Positions 33,119-45,300 of a stretch of 64,000 nt of DNA are shown here, one piece after another (position 1 is the stretch's first letter; every line of letters begins with the position of its first letter). This DNA is from Ganoderma boninense (lineage: Eukaryota; Basidiomycota; Agaricomycetes; Polyporales; Polyporaceae): contig PJEW03000016.1 of NCBI GenBank assembly GCA_002900995.3, positions 62,001 through 126,000 of the forward strand, given 5' to 3'. The translations under genes and the position numbers were made by a program. The notes beneath the pieces are model-generated. The model made no database searches and was not told where the DNA came from. It saw only the letters and a list, made by a program, of their open reading frames with translations.

Positions 33119-33460
33119 GTGCAATTTACTGACAACATGCAGACCCACGCAAACAATGATTTATCTACCATTCAGCAAGCCATGGTGGTCACTGAACAGC
33201 TATGTACAGTAGGAGCACTTGATGTAATGCACTGCCTCCGCTATCCCCTGTTGCCCTTCAATCTGTATAGCCGTTCTAAGTAGGTACCTGGCTGCTGATT
33301 GCATTGCACAGTGCCGATTTTAGTCACATTGTTACGTCATCTCCGGCACATCCTCCACTCTCCCGCTGTCCAACGCGGCTGTAAGGTGTTTCTCTGCTTT
33401 GCTAATCAACCAGCCTCACGGTCTGATTCCGATCGCCTTTTCCCCCTGACTAGTCCTGTA

Positions 33461-34061
33461 ATGATCCATACCACCCACGTTCCCTCACTCTCCGACTTCA
33501 TCGATCTTGAGCACTTCGTGATGGAAGTCTGCTCATCTACCTCGTTGAATATCAGTCTCCCTCGCATAACCTCCGACTTCTTGGACAAAGTTACCGCCCT
33601 GCCAACGATTTGTGGAACAAGCACAGTGGACCAGTATTTTCTGCGCATCTATGGATACCTTGGGGAGCACCCTGAAAGCTGGCAACTATCTCCGCAAGCC
33701 TTGCGAGAGTTTGGGCGAAGTTATTCCCACCTCACCCGCCGTAGGGCGTTCATGGACACTATGGCGCACCTGCATGCTGCCCAAAAAGCCCTCCAAGATG
33801 CCAACCACAGGTACAACGCAGCCATTTCCTCGTGCCTGGAAGGGCACTTGTCAGTTCAAAGCCCGGAATATAAAGCAGCAGATTTGGAGTTGAAGGTAGC
33901 CATGTCAGCCTTGGATCATTACCGGCAGTTTTGTAGGGATGCGGCTCTGGCATGTAAGCTGCGTAGTGGAAGTATAATCTTCGGCCCTCACTAATGATTG
34001 TTCATCTGCAGGGGAGTATGTCCTGGAACATGAAGTGTATTGGAGGGAAGTGGATCGATGA
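33461..34061 (+). CDS. Hypothetical helical protein, paralogue A (180 aa)
   Basis: ATG 33461; exons 33461-33953 and 34012-34061 join in frame across a 58-nt intron (GTAAGC donor, GCAG acceptor), ending TGA 34059-34061. Mostly helical with a central VDQYFLRIYGYLGEHPESW, LREFGRSYSHLTRRRAFMD and a final short exon WEYVLEHEVYWREVD. It aligns end to end, including intron position and phase, with the minus-strand gene at 36109-36805 (YFRAVYKWFLSHPEGIQPSP; MRRFWERYSKMSREKALYE). No domain recognised. An earlier in-frame ATG at 33299 exists, but the paralogue supports the downstream start. Probably a lineage-specific family. Confidence 0.7.
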
Positions 34062-35769
34062 AGACTGGATTGTCTTCAACCAATACACACAGACTTCTTG
34101 CAGATACTGGTTTTGGGTGAGTATCGATTTCCTAGCATTATTAGATAATGACCCCAACCACCATGGGAATACGTCTCTTAAGGCCTAAACAATCCAGAGC
34201 CGTTGGGATCTCTGCGGTATTGAACAGTGGTTGAAGGGCAAGATGCAGTATACGTTTGAGAGACCTGCAGCGAAAAATCCTCTTGTAAACGTCTGTGGCG
34301 AGGCATTGTGTTATACTTGTCAGATGACGTACTATTCCAACTAGGGACTGAGAATTGAAGCTGGTTGTCAAACCCCCAGAGGAAGAACAATCCAGAGAAC
34401 TCGGTGGCTATGTAGTAGGCCAACATATCTAGCACGATTTCTCCTGGCCCACAGTTGGAAAATAATGCAGTCCATTGCCAGATGGTCGGTGATCCATGAT
34501 ACATAGATACAAGACTTCCATGTACCCAGGGTATGCAGGGTGGGGAAAACGCGAAGACTAGGCCAAGGAGAGTTGTGCTGAATTTTGCATCAGAGTTTTC
34601 GGGCAAAAGGGGAAGGGATCTACAACGAGGTATACAGACCTAAGGGCTAACTGCCCTGGAGGGTCTGCGATCCTCTCTTGAACCGATCCGAGAGAAAGCC
34701 TAGCCAAAGGCCTATAGCCCACCGTCTGCCTCCCCAAAAATGGAAGCCTTCTTTATGACACCGAGGCTATCATGATTGAACAGGTCATTGACGGTTCCGT
34801 TGAGTGATCGCATTGCACTGTGAACAAATGTTACGGCTGCCTGGCAACACGTGGATCAGCATGTTCCTAGGCATTGTGTGAATGGCATGGGGCTCTCTGT
34901 TTACCGACTGTTCTGAATTGTCAGACAGCGGCAATGACATGTGGGAGACTACAGGTTACGTACGGTTTCCTGATGCTTCTCACTTCTAGTCTGCAGATTG
35001 AATTCATTCCCCAAAGACTATGTCCGAAATCCGGCAATCATTTTCCTGCCTTAGAATTTGCCATTCCGCCTAGAACCGACTGGCCCCCCATAATAGCGGC
35101 GAGTGCCACGGATAAGAGCCCCACCAGGCCTGGACGACGTCCTTCACTGCCCCGCCCATCTTTTGCCGTTTATCCCAATCATGCTCCAGCACCTTGCTCA
35201 ATCCATTCTGGCTGCATTTTGGTGTGGTGTTGGTAGAGGGGTGAGTCGTAGTGGGGTTACTTCAATGGCATTCTTAGCCTAACTTATCTTTCCCAGTCTT
35301 CCGTTGCAGACTCAGACACCGTGCGCGAAATAGTCATTATCTGTAGCCACGAGCAACGGCAGACCCATGTGGAGACAATAACGCGGAAGTCTGAAGACGA
35401 AAATGGCGGCAATCACAACCAAGACCGCGTCAGCCTCATCGTTAGAGAGGTGGAGATCCAAGCTAAACTGGAAGAACACGTTCACGATGAGGAGCCCTCG
35501 ACAACCAGCACAACAGCCAGGCAGAAAAAGCAATATCGCAAGACAGGATTGCCTTGGGACTTGCAGTAAGTAACGGATAAGACCATCATTTAAGCCTGCT
35601 GACTCACATGCCATCCACAGTCACAGAGTGCCAATGGCGTAGTTACCAAGAACTCACCTTTGGCATACATGAAGCTGTAGTACTTACTTTTCATACATCT
35701 GAAGTAACTAATCAAAGAATACAACTATTAGAATTGAGTGGTCATCTTGCAGTCATGTATCAGGTGACA
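34062..35769. other. Region between inverted paralogues
   Basis: Contains several moderate open frames on both strands (34178-34606 minus, 34874-35236 plus, 35321-35569 plus) with possible splice sites but no ATG-to-stop model I trust and no recognised family. The minus frame at 34606-34300 is hydrophobic. Confidence 0.3.
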
Positions 35770-35981
35770 TCCATCGTCCAGCGGTGCCACCGGGGAGGTG
35801 TCCACCAGGTACCAGGCTCGCCCGGCCACCGTTCCCGACGTGTGGGTGGCTGCGGCGGACATGTGAGGGAGGTGCATCACCGTCTCCGGGACATATCCAT
35901 CGTCCAGCGGTGCCACCGGGGAGGTGTCCACCAGGTACCAGGCTCGCCCGGCCACTGTTCCCGACGTGTGGGTGGCTGCGA
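35770..35981. repeat. 126-bp direct repeat, two copies
   Basis: TCCATCGTCCAGCGGTGCCA begins at 35770 and again at 35896 (period 126). About 85 bp of each copy is essentially identical (one C/T change seen), ending in GTGGGTGGCTGCG. The remaining 40 bp is present only between the copies. It lies just downstream of the 3' end of paralogue B. Confidence 0.93.
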
Positions 35982-36108
35982 GGGAAGTATTCAGCCATGA
36001 TCGCAAGATAGTATGTAACTTCATTTGCATGCCGAACATGTGGAATCAAGGCGTATCATACATGACACTGGCAGACAACGCAACTTAGAACTACTATAGC
36101 CTGGGTCA

Positions 36109-36805
36109 CTATATATACTCCGCCACATCCTCTGCAAGCAAGAGGGTGGTGCCCCACTCCGGTCCCCAGTAGACACCGTATATGTGGACGATGTCGACTG
36201 TAATGTTAATGTATTAGTGGCAATAACAGGAGAAGTATGAGTGAAAGGTGAAACATACGGGCCTCCACAGCGACGGAAGAGAGCTGCGTGAACTTCTTGA
36301 GGTCCCGGTTCAACTCAACAAGCTTCGAATATGGCCGCGTGTAGTTATCATTGTTAGGTTGGATGTCCCCCCTGATGAAGGCATCCACTGCGCTGCTGTA
36401 CTCCACGGTGATCTGTGCATGCGCATCCCTCACGTGCTTCAGCCTAGCGATACACTCATACAGAGCCTTTTCCCGGCTCATCTTTGAATATCGCTCCCAG
36501 AAGCGGCGCATGACATGGGGAGATGGCTGAATGCCTTCCGGGTGGGAAAGGAACCATTTGTAGACGGCCCGAAAGTAGTCATCCAAGTCGACCGTGTCAT
36601 AGATGTCGCGGACACAGCCAACCGCTTGGAAGAATTCGGTGATGATGGTCTCGGTTTGTGAGGGGCAGAACTCGTCGGTGCTAGAACGAAGCTCACGAAC
36701 AAACAACCCAAGGCTTTCATCCGAGGGAATTCTAGGGAGGTCCGAGATGACGGATTGGACCCCCACGTCCGCCGGTTCATCGGGATCGGCAACAAAGCCG
36801 GGCAT
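36109..36805 (-). CDS. Hypothetical helical protein, paralogue B (211 aa)
   Basis: ATG 36805; exons 36805-36259 and 36197-36109 join in frame across a 61-nt intron (GTATGT donor, ACAG acceptor), ending TAG 36111-36109. Residues about 60-180 match paralogue A at 33461-34061 (VDLDDYFRAVYKWFLSHPEG; REKALYECIARLKHVRDAHA), and the last exon (LDIVHIYGVYWGPEW) matches A's last exon. The intron is in the same place and phase 1 in both. The N-terminal 30 residues are acidic and specific to B. No domain recognised. The genes are convergent, about 2 kb apart. Confidence 0.75.
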
Positions 36806-37060
36806 GGATGGTTACGGTGACTGGGAGAATCTAAGCACACATGGACATGATATGTAGGGTGATCGGACTTACAGTGATGATAAGGTGCACTATAAGATTG
36901 AGAACCGGCTTGGTAGTAAGCTACTATCAGCGCAAAAAATGTCAGCATGAGAGCGACCCAATGGACCTCTGGAAATACCTTTACAGGACGTCCCGAGATC
37001 GAGAGTGGAGAACACTGAAGAGGCTAGAAAAGCCGGACAGCTGTTATATGCTTCCTGGGC

Positions 37061-37134
37061 CTGCCTCATGTGCTGCAGCAACCTTGGACCCCAGTCCCTG
37101 CCTCATGTGCCGCAGCAACCTTAGACCCCGGTGC
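37061..37134. repeat. 37-bp tandem duplication
   Basis: CTGCCTCATGTGCTGCAGCA starts at 37061 and again, with a C for T, at 37098. The two 37-bp units are about 90% alike. A third diverged CCTCATGTGCTGCGG word lies at 37279. Confidence 0.85.
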
Positions 37135-37472
37135 CTTCATCGTGGCCTGCAGCAACTTGTACTTGCTTCTGGGTAAGCTGAATCAGACACACACAACCCG
37201 GACGAAATGGAAACACAAATACCAATAACAGATGGGAGGGCATGCCAGGAGGATAAACGTAGAGAGTGGTTCCAGCAGCCTCATGTGCTGCGGTAACGTC
37301 CGAGAAGCCCATGTGTAGCCTCAGTGCAGCACACGTGGTTTGCGAACGTAGAAACAGGCATATTCACGCGGACGAGGACAAGAAATACACCCGGTCTGGC
37401 TATTCTGCTGCTTAGATCCTCGGAGATGCGCACATCGGTTATAGTACTGGTAATGAAGATTTACATTACCGG

Positions 37473-37811
37473 TGGCGCCTCAGAGGATGGTAGAGAGGGA
37501 GGTTCGCTCGAGGGGAGTTGACAGGCGTAATGTCTGGTCTCGATGAATGCTGGAGAACAGGAATACAGGTTGCTGCCTTTATATACAGAACACAGGCGCT
37601 AGTTAAGGAGCGGAGGGATGCGGCACAGTGGACGCAGGTCGGACGGAGACATACGGGACGGTAGGATAAGTGCGAGTAAGGACAGGCCATTGTAAGTAGA
37701 TAGACTACGAGGGAGCGAATACAACGAGGGACGGGAGCACACTAAACGAGCGATAAGGAGCATCAGCGCGGGCCGGGGATGGAAGGGGGAGTCTGGTAGC
37801 GCGCTACACGC
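37473..37811 (-). repeat. 3' LTR of gypsy element 1
   Basis: 339 bp, matching 45934-46279 apart from three base changes, one 1-bp indel and one 6-bp indel. Minus-strand sequence contains TATATAAAGG about two thirds of the way in, a likely RNA polymerase II TATA box, then a pyrimidine-rich end. Confidence 0.95.
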
Positions 37812-37858
37812 GCTACATACGCTCCTGGGCGGTGGCGACGGACAACGCCCATGTCTAC

Positions 37859-38597
37859 TGAGTCGCGACGGGCTCGGAGCCCTGCATATTGATGTCGCGG
37901 TCCATGGCGGGGACCGAAGAGGGCCCAGGAGCCGCGTTGGCCATGTCCGGAATGACGCAAGGGGCGGCAGCGGCAGGAGTGGGAGTGGAGTCGGAGATAG
38001 TGATGGGAGTGGTCGGGACGGCGGGGATGATGGGGTCCTCGAACACATTGTCCAAGAGGGTCTCCTGTGCGCGCGCAACGAAATCTGCGAGGTGCTTCAT
38101 GCCACGAGAGTGGTAAGATGTACGAGCCTCCTTGGCGCGCGCGGCGACGCGCTCCTCGTGCTTTCGAGCGGCGAGGTGGGTGCGGAGGGCCTCGCATTTG
38201 GCGGAAGCGACGGTGGTGAGGTTGTAGGTGCGCCTCTCGTCGCGATCGAGCTTGTCGGGGTCCTCCACCAGGGCTCGAGCAGCGACAAGCGGGACAACTA
38301 CGTCGCGGGGAGGAGCAGGACGCAGGTCCCACGACGATAGCGCCGTTCGTGAAGTCGATGAGGGACATGCGGTAGCGGTTGAGTCCTCGTTCCAGATCGC
38401 CGTGAAGTCGCCGTGCCCATGGGGATCGGGGTGGTAGCAAGATCGAGGCTCTTGCCCTTCGCAGCCAGGGTTCGGGCGGGGTCCTCGAGGTCGAGGTACT
38501 TCATAAGCTGGTGCGCGTTGAAGAGGGAGGTGAGGGACGCGTACGGCGGAAGGGCGAGCATGTAAAGGGTTACATAGAGGCAGGGGTTTCGGCTCAT
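37859..38597 (-). pseudogene. Extra ORF after pol in gypsy element 1
   Basis: Between the integrase/chromodomain tail and the 3' LTR there is a separate open region with its own ATG (minus 38597). It begins MSRNPCLYVTLYMLALPPYA, continues FNAHQLMKYLDLEDPARTLA and TTPIPMG, then after frame changes near 38410-38310 reads NRYRMSLIDFTNGAIVVG and VPLVAARALVEDPDKLDRDE, KHEERVAARAKEARTSYHS, and LADFVARAQETLLDNVF to a TGA near 37859. It is helical and charged, without signal peptide or membrane segment, so it is not envelope-like. Its position suggests an accessory element gene. Two or more frameshifts make this copy non-functional. Confidence 0.7.
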
Positions 38598-38724
38598 GAT
38601 GACGGGAGGAAACGGGCAACGGTGGGTACGAAAAACAAGGACGGGGATGGGTATGAGAGCGAGTGGGAGTGGGAGGCGAGGAAAGAGAGGGATGGGGAGG
38701 AGAAGAGGGCGACGTGGAGAGGAT

Positions 38725-39641
38725 TTAATTGGCCTCGTCGCTCAGCGAGCGGAGGAGGCCTTCCACGTACAAGTCGATACCCCCGACGAACACTTGCAGG
38801 TCGTCGGGAGGCCGTCCTGTCCCTTCAGGCAGCTCTGCGATAGAGCTGACCCCAAGGGCCTCGAGATAAGCCTGTAATGCGTGCAAAGGTTCAGCCGATA
38901 CAAACAGGATCCAGGTCTTGTCACCAGACTTCCACTCCGCCTCGAAAGTGGCGTTTGCGCCCTTGCCAGAATGGCTAATGATCTTGCTGATGGCCCATTC
39001 GTTATCAGGGTCCTCTTGTGCAGACTAGACCAAAACGTGCTCGTAAACAAGACATCGCGGTCGCTCACGATCGCCTTCGGGAGCCTGTGGAGCTTGTACA
39101 CTTCCGAGAAGACAAGCTCTGCTACGTCGCGGGCCTTGTGCGTCGTCTTACTCGGGATCAGGTGCACCATGCCAGTCAGCAAGTCAATCACGGTCGTGAT
39201 CGAGTCGTAAGTGCTGTCCCTATCCCTAGATTCAGGGAGGGGGCCTACGAAGTCTATGCCTATCGCCTCCCAAGGAGACGTTGGCACCGGCAGAGGGTTC
39301 AGCAAGCCAAGCGGCTTCTGGTTTGCAGGCTTGCTGCGCTTGCACGTCATGCAAGTCTCGCAGTAGGCCTGCACGTCAGACAGCAGCGTCTTCCATACAT
39401 GGTCGCGGACCAGATCCGAAGTCTTCTTAGGCCCAAGATGAGCGAGGAGGGAGTGTGTGTGCGATATTACGATTTCTCGCACGTTACGGCCGTTCACGAT
39501 GATGTGTGTGACGCACAAGAGCTCGTGCCCTCGGTCTTTCAGGAAAAGTAGGCCTTCCGCCACACGGAAGTTCTTGTACTGCCGTGGTGCCTTGACGATG
39601 GGCGCAAAGAATGAATCCTCGGCGTACCTGTCTTTCAACAC
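38725..39641 (-). pseudogene. Integrase with deleted core, and chromodomain-like tail (element 1)
   Basis: Minus 39641 onward encodes the zinc-binding HHCC module (HTHSLLAHLG ... CETCMTCKRSKP) and the first two catalytic acidic residues (IGIDFVGPLPES; KAIVSDRDVLFTSTFW). At about 39020 the match stops and a different frame continues DNEWAISKIISHSGKGANA, FEAEWKSGDKTWI, a chromodomain-like tail seen in basidiomycete gypsy integrases, ending TAA 38727-38725. The third catalytic residue (E) and the rest of the core are missing. The family normally joins cDNA to the genome and uses the tail for chromatin targeting; this copy cannot. Confidence 0.9.
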
Positions 39642-40448
39642 ACCCTCTAGATGAATGCCGTCGTGGGCACTCGCGATGTGGTCCAGCAGGCGTGCCTCGG
39701 AGGGAGTCGTATCCGTGGTGGGCGGAGACGTGTCAGTCGGCTAAGGCCGCGTGTCGTTCTGGCCAGAGGGCAGATCAGAGGATGACGGGAACTCGGAGGA
39801 CGGCAGAGCAGCAGAGGGAGAGTCCAGAGAGGGCACTATTGTAGTAACGGTCTCAGCAGAGCGAGGGCCGTTCGCGCCATCCTGTTGTCCTTCACGGGGA
39901 GGGTGAAGAACAACACGTCGTATGCGGGAAGCGAATTCTTTCGGGGTCTCGGGACGCCCTGTCTCAGCCGGTGGCAATGGCAGCTTCCCTGCCCGCTTTG
40001 GGCGAGAAGCCGAAGAAGGTGGCGCCGGTGGGGGCGTGGTGGTTGCACGGTGGGGAGGGCAGGTGGTTGTTTCCTTCCCACCCCGAGACCACCCTCTGCT
40101 GTGCCTGCGACGACTGGCGATGAGGACGACGGCCGACGCAGCGAGCGGGAGGCCGAGTCGCGCGCACGTGTCCGTGGGAACGCGGCGGAGGACGTGTCGC
40201 GCGACGCGCCCTCCCGACGAGAGTCCGCCGGGGACGACTCACCAGCGGCGCGTGGCCGCGCAGGCTTGCGTACACGTCCTGATCGACGAGGAGGCGTAGT
40301 CGTGGTATCGGCGGAGAGTTCAGCCGCGGCACGACCTTCAACATCCACCAACACGGGCACGGAGACGGCGTGGGCGGCCAGAGCCGACAGGTGCGCCCTC
40401 CGCATCATCGTGCGCCGTGTACTCAGATGCGGCGCGCACAGTTCCAGG
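39642..40448 (-). other. Linker between RNase H and integrase (element 1)
   Basis: Low-complexity coding remains rich in Arg, Pro, Ser and Ala (ADTTTTPPRRSGRVRKPARP) in shifting frames, equivalent to a spacer between the pol domains. No conserved motif seen. Confidence 0.5.
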
Positions 40449-41874
40449 CTAATCATTCGAGTAGATTCGAGACAACGCGTCCGCCAGGACGTTCTCGACG
40501 CCTGGTACGTACTGAATTTCAAAGTTGAATTCAGAAACCTTCGCCAACCAGCGAGCCTGCCGACCGCACAGATTACGCTGGTTCAGTAGGTGAATCAGTC
40601 CCTTATGATCCGTTACCCAAGCAAACGGGCCGCCAAGGAGGATATCACGGTGGCGTTGCATCGCCTCGACACTTGCCAGCATCTCAATTTCGTGTACCGG
40701 GTAGTTTTGTTGGGCTGAAGACAACTTGGCCGAGAAGAACAAGGCGACGCGCCCGCGCCGCCAATCGTTACCCTGGCATACCACCCCCGCGATCCTGCCG
40801 TGTGAGCCGTCAGTGACTAACCAGATGGGCGGCGCGTCTTTAGAGTAGTTCAGAGGGACGCGGTGGTGCTCATGGTGAGCGTGAACGAGGAGTTTAATCT
40901 CGTCGAACGCATGCTGGTGAGTGAAGTCCCACTTGAACGAAGCATTCGCGCACCTCAACGATGCTAGGATATCCATAGGGATGCGAACCGTGGCGATGTC
41001 ATCGGCGAGGTAGCCTACTGAGCCAAGGAACCCACGGACGAGCTCCTTCGAGGTTTGTACCTTCCAAGCCATAACGTTGTCGACTTTGTCAGAGTCCATC
41101 CGGATTCCCGAGTCGTCGGCAATGCGGCCCAGGATCTTCATCTCTGAACAGAGAGACTTCAACTTCGTGGAGCTTAGGTACAGTTTTTCTTTTCGCAGAA
41201 TGTCGACCACGATCTTGACGTGCCGTTTATGATCGTCCAGCGAGTCCGAATAGATGATGACATCGTCAAGATACACATCCATAAACACGCCGAGTTGGGG
41301 ACCGAAGATGTAGTTCATGAGGCTCTGGTACGTGGCCACAGCGTTGCAGTCGCCTTGTTGGAGGACGAGGCTCACCGTGCTGCCGTCAGGCGTAGTCGTG
41401 GCTGTTCGTTCGACATGTTCGGGCTCAACACGTATTTATTCGTAAGCGTCCTTCCCGTCGATCAGACTGCGAACGGGATGCCGTGATACGCGGCGCAAGA
41501 TCCCCTCCATGTCGGGCAGAGGCGAGGTGAGCTTCTTCGTGTTCGCGTTCCGCTCACGCAAGTCGCACACCACGCGCAGTCGGGGCGGAATGCCCTTCAC
41601 GCCAGTCCCAGGCTTGGTGAGGAGCATAGGCGATGTATTGCGAGCACTAGTAGGTTTCCAACGTCCAGAACGTAGCCTAGTACGCATCACGTTTCTCCAC
41701 CCAGCTAGCCAGGTGCGCGTCCGGGCACTTGGAAGGACGCCACGAATAGACTTTGTCAGGGTCGATGAGCGGGATGCTATGGTTGATAGCACGCAGCGGG
41801 GGAAGCGGTGAGTCGCTAGCTTCCTTCCTTGCAGATCGGGGCTGCGTACTCACGGAGTTCGCGTCGTGCGTCAT
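40449..41874 (-). pseudogene. Reverse transcriptase-RNase H of gypsy element 1
   Basis: Minus 41874 onward gives HSIPLIDPDKVYSWRPSKCP, then after a frameshift LLTKPGTGVKGIPPRLRVV, CDLRERNANTKKLTSPLPDM and SLIDGKDAYE, followed by an in-frame TAA (41438-41436) where the sister element has CAG. The same frame then continues VLQQGDCNAVATYQ, the catalytic V-YLDD box (MDVYLDDVIIYSD), GFLGSVGYLADD, and RNase H (LVTDGSHGRIAGVV ... VTDHKGLIHLLNQRN), ending at 40449. The YLDD and the RNase H acidic residues are intact. Only the frameshifts and the nonsense codon prevent expression. Confidence 0.93.
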
Positions 41875-42300
41875 CTAGACGCCCATCGACGATCTCTGCC
41901 GCATGAGACTGTAGTAGCTGGACTTGCGTTCCCTTGAGAGGGTGCATCGAGGTACTGCCTACGACGACAGAGGCCGGATTAAGGCCCAGCGTAACCTTGT
42001 GCTGGAAAAGGAACGGTGAACCGAGAATAAGATCATAATTCAGTAAGTTGATTATGTCGAAGTACCTTTCGGAACGAATGCGCTGATATTCCATTCGAGC
42101 GCGACAGCCGAAGTTAATCTTCGCGCGCGAGCCCTGGACAGCTAACTGAACCGGTAAGGGTTTAGATAGTTCGAATACGCTAATACCGAGCTGATGTGCG
42201 AACCTTGCAGACATGAAGTCTGACAGGGAGCCCGAGTCGAAGAGCTCGGGCTGGCTGTCCGTTGATGTGGACCACGACGACGACTGGCTCGGGAATCAGA
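41816..42300 (-). pseudogene. Aspartic protease of gypsy element 1
   Basis: Minus-strand sequence reads VVVVHINGQPARAL, then a one-base loss moves the active site LFDSGSLSDFMSARFAHQ into another frame (about 42245). It continues VQGSRAKINFGCRARMEYQR and DIINLLNYDLILGSPFLFQH, the conserved flap and ILG-like region. The family cuts the Gag-Pol polyprotein. The DSG triad itself is preserved, unlike in element 2. Confidence 0.85.
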
Positions 42301-45300
42301 CAAGAGAAGTCCCGAGGCGCGGCTGCATTACGCTGCAGCGCGTCAAGGCTGTTGTGCGAAGCTGGGTGAGACCTCGTCTGCACGGCGCATAACGATACGG
42401 AAGAACTTACCGGCGGAGCAGGGCGCGTGAACAAGATCTTAAGCTCGCCCTCCAAGTCATCCAGCTCGAACGGTATCGGGGCGGATGTCCGCGGCGTCAT
42501 AGTGGCGATGAAGTTCCTGAGATCGTAGTTTGAGCTCAGGAGGGGTAAGAGGCCGAACGAAAAAGTACAACCCAGGTAAATGTCTTCAACATTCACCCAG
42601 TCGTTGCTGTAAGTGACGACGGTGTCGTACCTCTTTCGATAGCCCCGGAAACGTTCATCGTCCGGCAAGGGCGCGAGCCGTTGGAGATGGCGCGAGATCT
42701 CGGCTGCCACAGCAGTGCCCATGGTGCAATCATCCGGCTCCCACTTGAGGAAGCAATGCTGGTGGTCCGGGGATTTCTGCTCGACGACGCGCTGACGGAA
42801 GTAACGAACGACGTCGAAATCGTGGTGGTGCAGCAGGTGGGTTTCTACGAGCACGTCCTCCCAGCCGTAATGGCAGATGACATGCAGCAGGTCCGTGGTC
42901 TGGTACACATAGATCGGGGTCGGTTCGTCCGAGCCATTGATGTCCCCCTCTTCACAGCAATAGGGTCCGTGTTCGGCGAGCAGCCTCTCCGCGGCCCGTG
43001 TGTACAAGTCGCTAACGCGAGCAGCGGCGTGTCCCTCACGATTTAGCGGGGGAAACAGCAACGACGCGGCCGGATTGTACGATTCTTCGAGTGGCAAGAG
43101 GACGGATACTTCGCTGTGTACCTCGTCGTCGTAGTATCCTGCCGGAGCGAGTGCGACTGGGAAGCCGAAGTCTCGAGGACCCAGGACGAAATCGTCCCAG
43201 GTTTCTGGGAGCGCGACAGGTTCGTTCGACCAGTCAGGCCAATCGTCATCCTCCTCGTATTCGAACTCGGAATCTGACCAGTCACTGGTAGCCTGTAGCC
43301 CGGGCATGTCGCCATCGACGGAGTCGTCGTCCCAGAGGCATGCAGCGTCACCCTCCACGTCCAAGGTATACTGGTAGTCCGGGAGGGCGTCGGGGCCGGT
43401 GTCCGGCAGTGACACCACCATCAAGTCAATACCGCCGTTCGTCTCAGTGGTGGCAGCGAGGTCGCGAAGATGATTCGAGGCTTTACCGACCTCGACGTTG
43501 TACGAGGTAAGCCCCGGAGGCTTATCCTTGGGATCAGACTTAACCAGGTTTGCTTTCGGACAGGCGTTCGCGAAATGGCCGGTTTCCTTGCAGAGGAAAC
43601 ATTTCCCTTGAGTCCGGAGCTCGGTGCGCTCGCGACTGGACAGCCGCGGAGTAGGCCTCGATGATGATACTTTCTTCTGGTTAGAAGGTCCCGACGGACG
43701 GCTTCCATTCTGTCTGGGCGGGGCTCGGCCGTGGCGGTCGTTTTGCGACCGCCGGTTGTCATTCGGACGGGAGTCGCGGTTGCTCGTACGGGGCTCAGGT
43801 TTCTTGGAACCACTCGAACGAAAGGGGCTGCGGTTGTCCCGCCGCGACCCACGATTGTCGTTTCCGGATCGGCTGTATCGTCGGCGTCCGACGCGGTCAG
43901 CAATTTCGATGATCTCAGCCGCTTCGCAGACCTCAGACCAAGAGGAATTGGTCGGCGTAAGTTCTCTCTTCCAAAGTTCCCGCTGAATACAGTCATTCAG
44001 CCCGTGCCATAGGCGGTCGACGCGTTCGCGGTCCGACACAAACCCGACCAAGAGGAACAGGTTCTCGAGTTCGTGTACGTACTCGCGCACACTTCGGGCT
44101 CCCTGGTAGCCGTTACGCAACCGCTCAGGCATTTGCAGGCGATAGTCCACCGGGAAACAATAATTGAATCATTCACGGAACAGATCCTCCAGGGACCATT
44201 CCAGGGCATTGTTGGACAAGGTCGAGGCATACATGTCTGGCTCTACCGTGTGTCCGCGAATATATTCGATCATTTGTCTCATGAACTTATGGAAATCCTG
44301 CGCGTTAGTACTGCCACCATACTTGTCCGGTTTCTCAGACTTGAGAACCGGTTTCTTCTTTTTCTTAGCCTTGCGAGACTTCTTACGCTTCTTTACAGAG
44401 CGCGTGTCGCCCGAGGAGGAGTTCGAGGAACTGCTGGGCGAAGAGCCGCTAGCCGGGCTGCTGCTAGCCAAGGAGGAAGAGTCCGACGACGAGGAGCTGG
44501 AAGAGTCGTCTGGAGGTCCACCGCTTCCAGCAATACCTGCGAAAGCCCGAGCCCGAGCTGAGCCACTGGGCCTAGAGAAGGGGCCCGTGGGACGTTCCCG
44601 CTGGCCTTACTGCCGGCAGCGGAATTAGCGGTAGCAGACCGCGCCTTGGCCTCGCGCTCCTTGCGCGCGGTCTCTTCTTCTTACGAGCAGCATGACGCTT
44701 GTCGGCGACGTCGCGCAGCTGCGCGAGCTCGTTCTGCAGCGCGGCGAGCTGCGCAGCGATTGCCTCCTGCTGCTCGGCGGCACTGCTGCAAGCGGTGTAC
44801 CTCGTGGAAGAGTGCCTGTCCGGCTCCGATGGGGTCTCGGAGCGACTGCTAGACGGCGAGACCGTCTCACTGCGGGTTAACGGCGTGCTCGCCGCTGTGG
44901 GTTCTTCTTCCGTATCGTCGATTTTCTGCGCGCGCCAATACTCGAGAATGGCGCGCTGCTCGTCTGTATCATAGCCCTCGAAAATACTATTATTTCTATT
45001 CGAATATACTTCCAGCTCGCGCCTCTGCGCGGCTGGGTCTAGTTCCTCGTCTGGGATGCCCGAGGCACCCGAGTTCCGTGCGTCCACGGTCTTTCCTTTG
45101 TCCCGAGAGAGACCTACTCCCCGCGCTCCCGGTGAGGGCGAACGCTGGTGACGAGGGCCGACAGCGGCCATATGGCGCGTGAAGCGCTCCCGTTCGACGG
45201 CAGACAACATTGCCGCCGCCGAGTCTACAGCCTCGCGCTGAGGAGTAGACAGTGCCGGGCCGCCCTGCGCAGCAGCGGCCGGTGGAGTCTGAGCTGCGGG

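Noticed and set aside
31570..33283. Three overlapping plus-strand open frames of 476-524 codons as genes
   Set aside because: They are open because the 84-bp repeat is a multiple of three; no start, splice or homology evidence favours any one.
39885..40589. Plus-strand 234-codon frame opposite gypsy pol
   Set aside because: Antisense shadow of the Arg/Pro-rich linker between RNase H and integrase.
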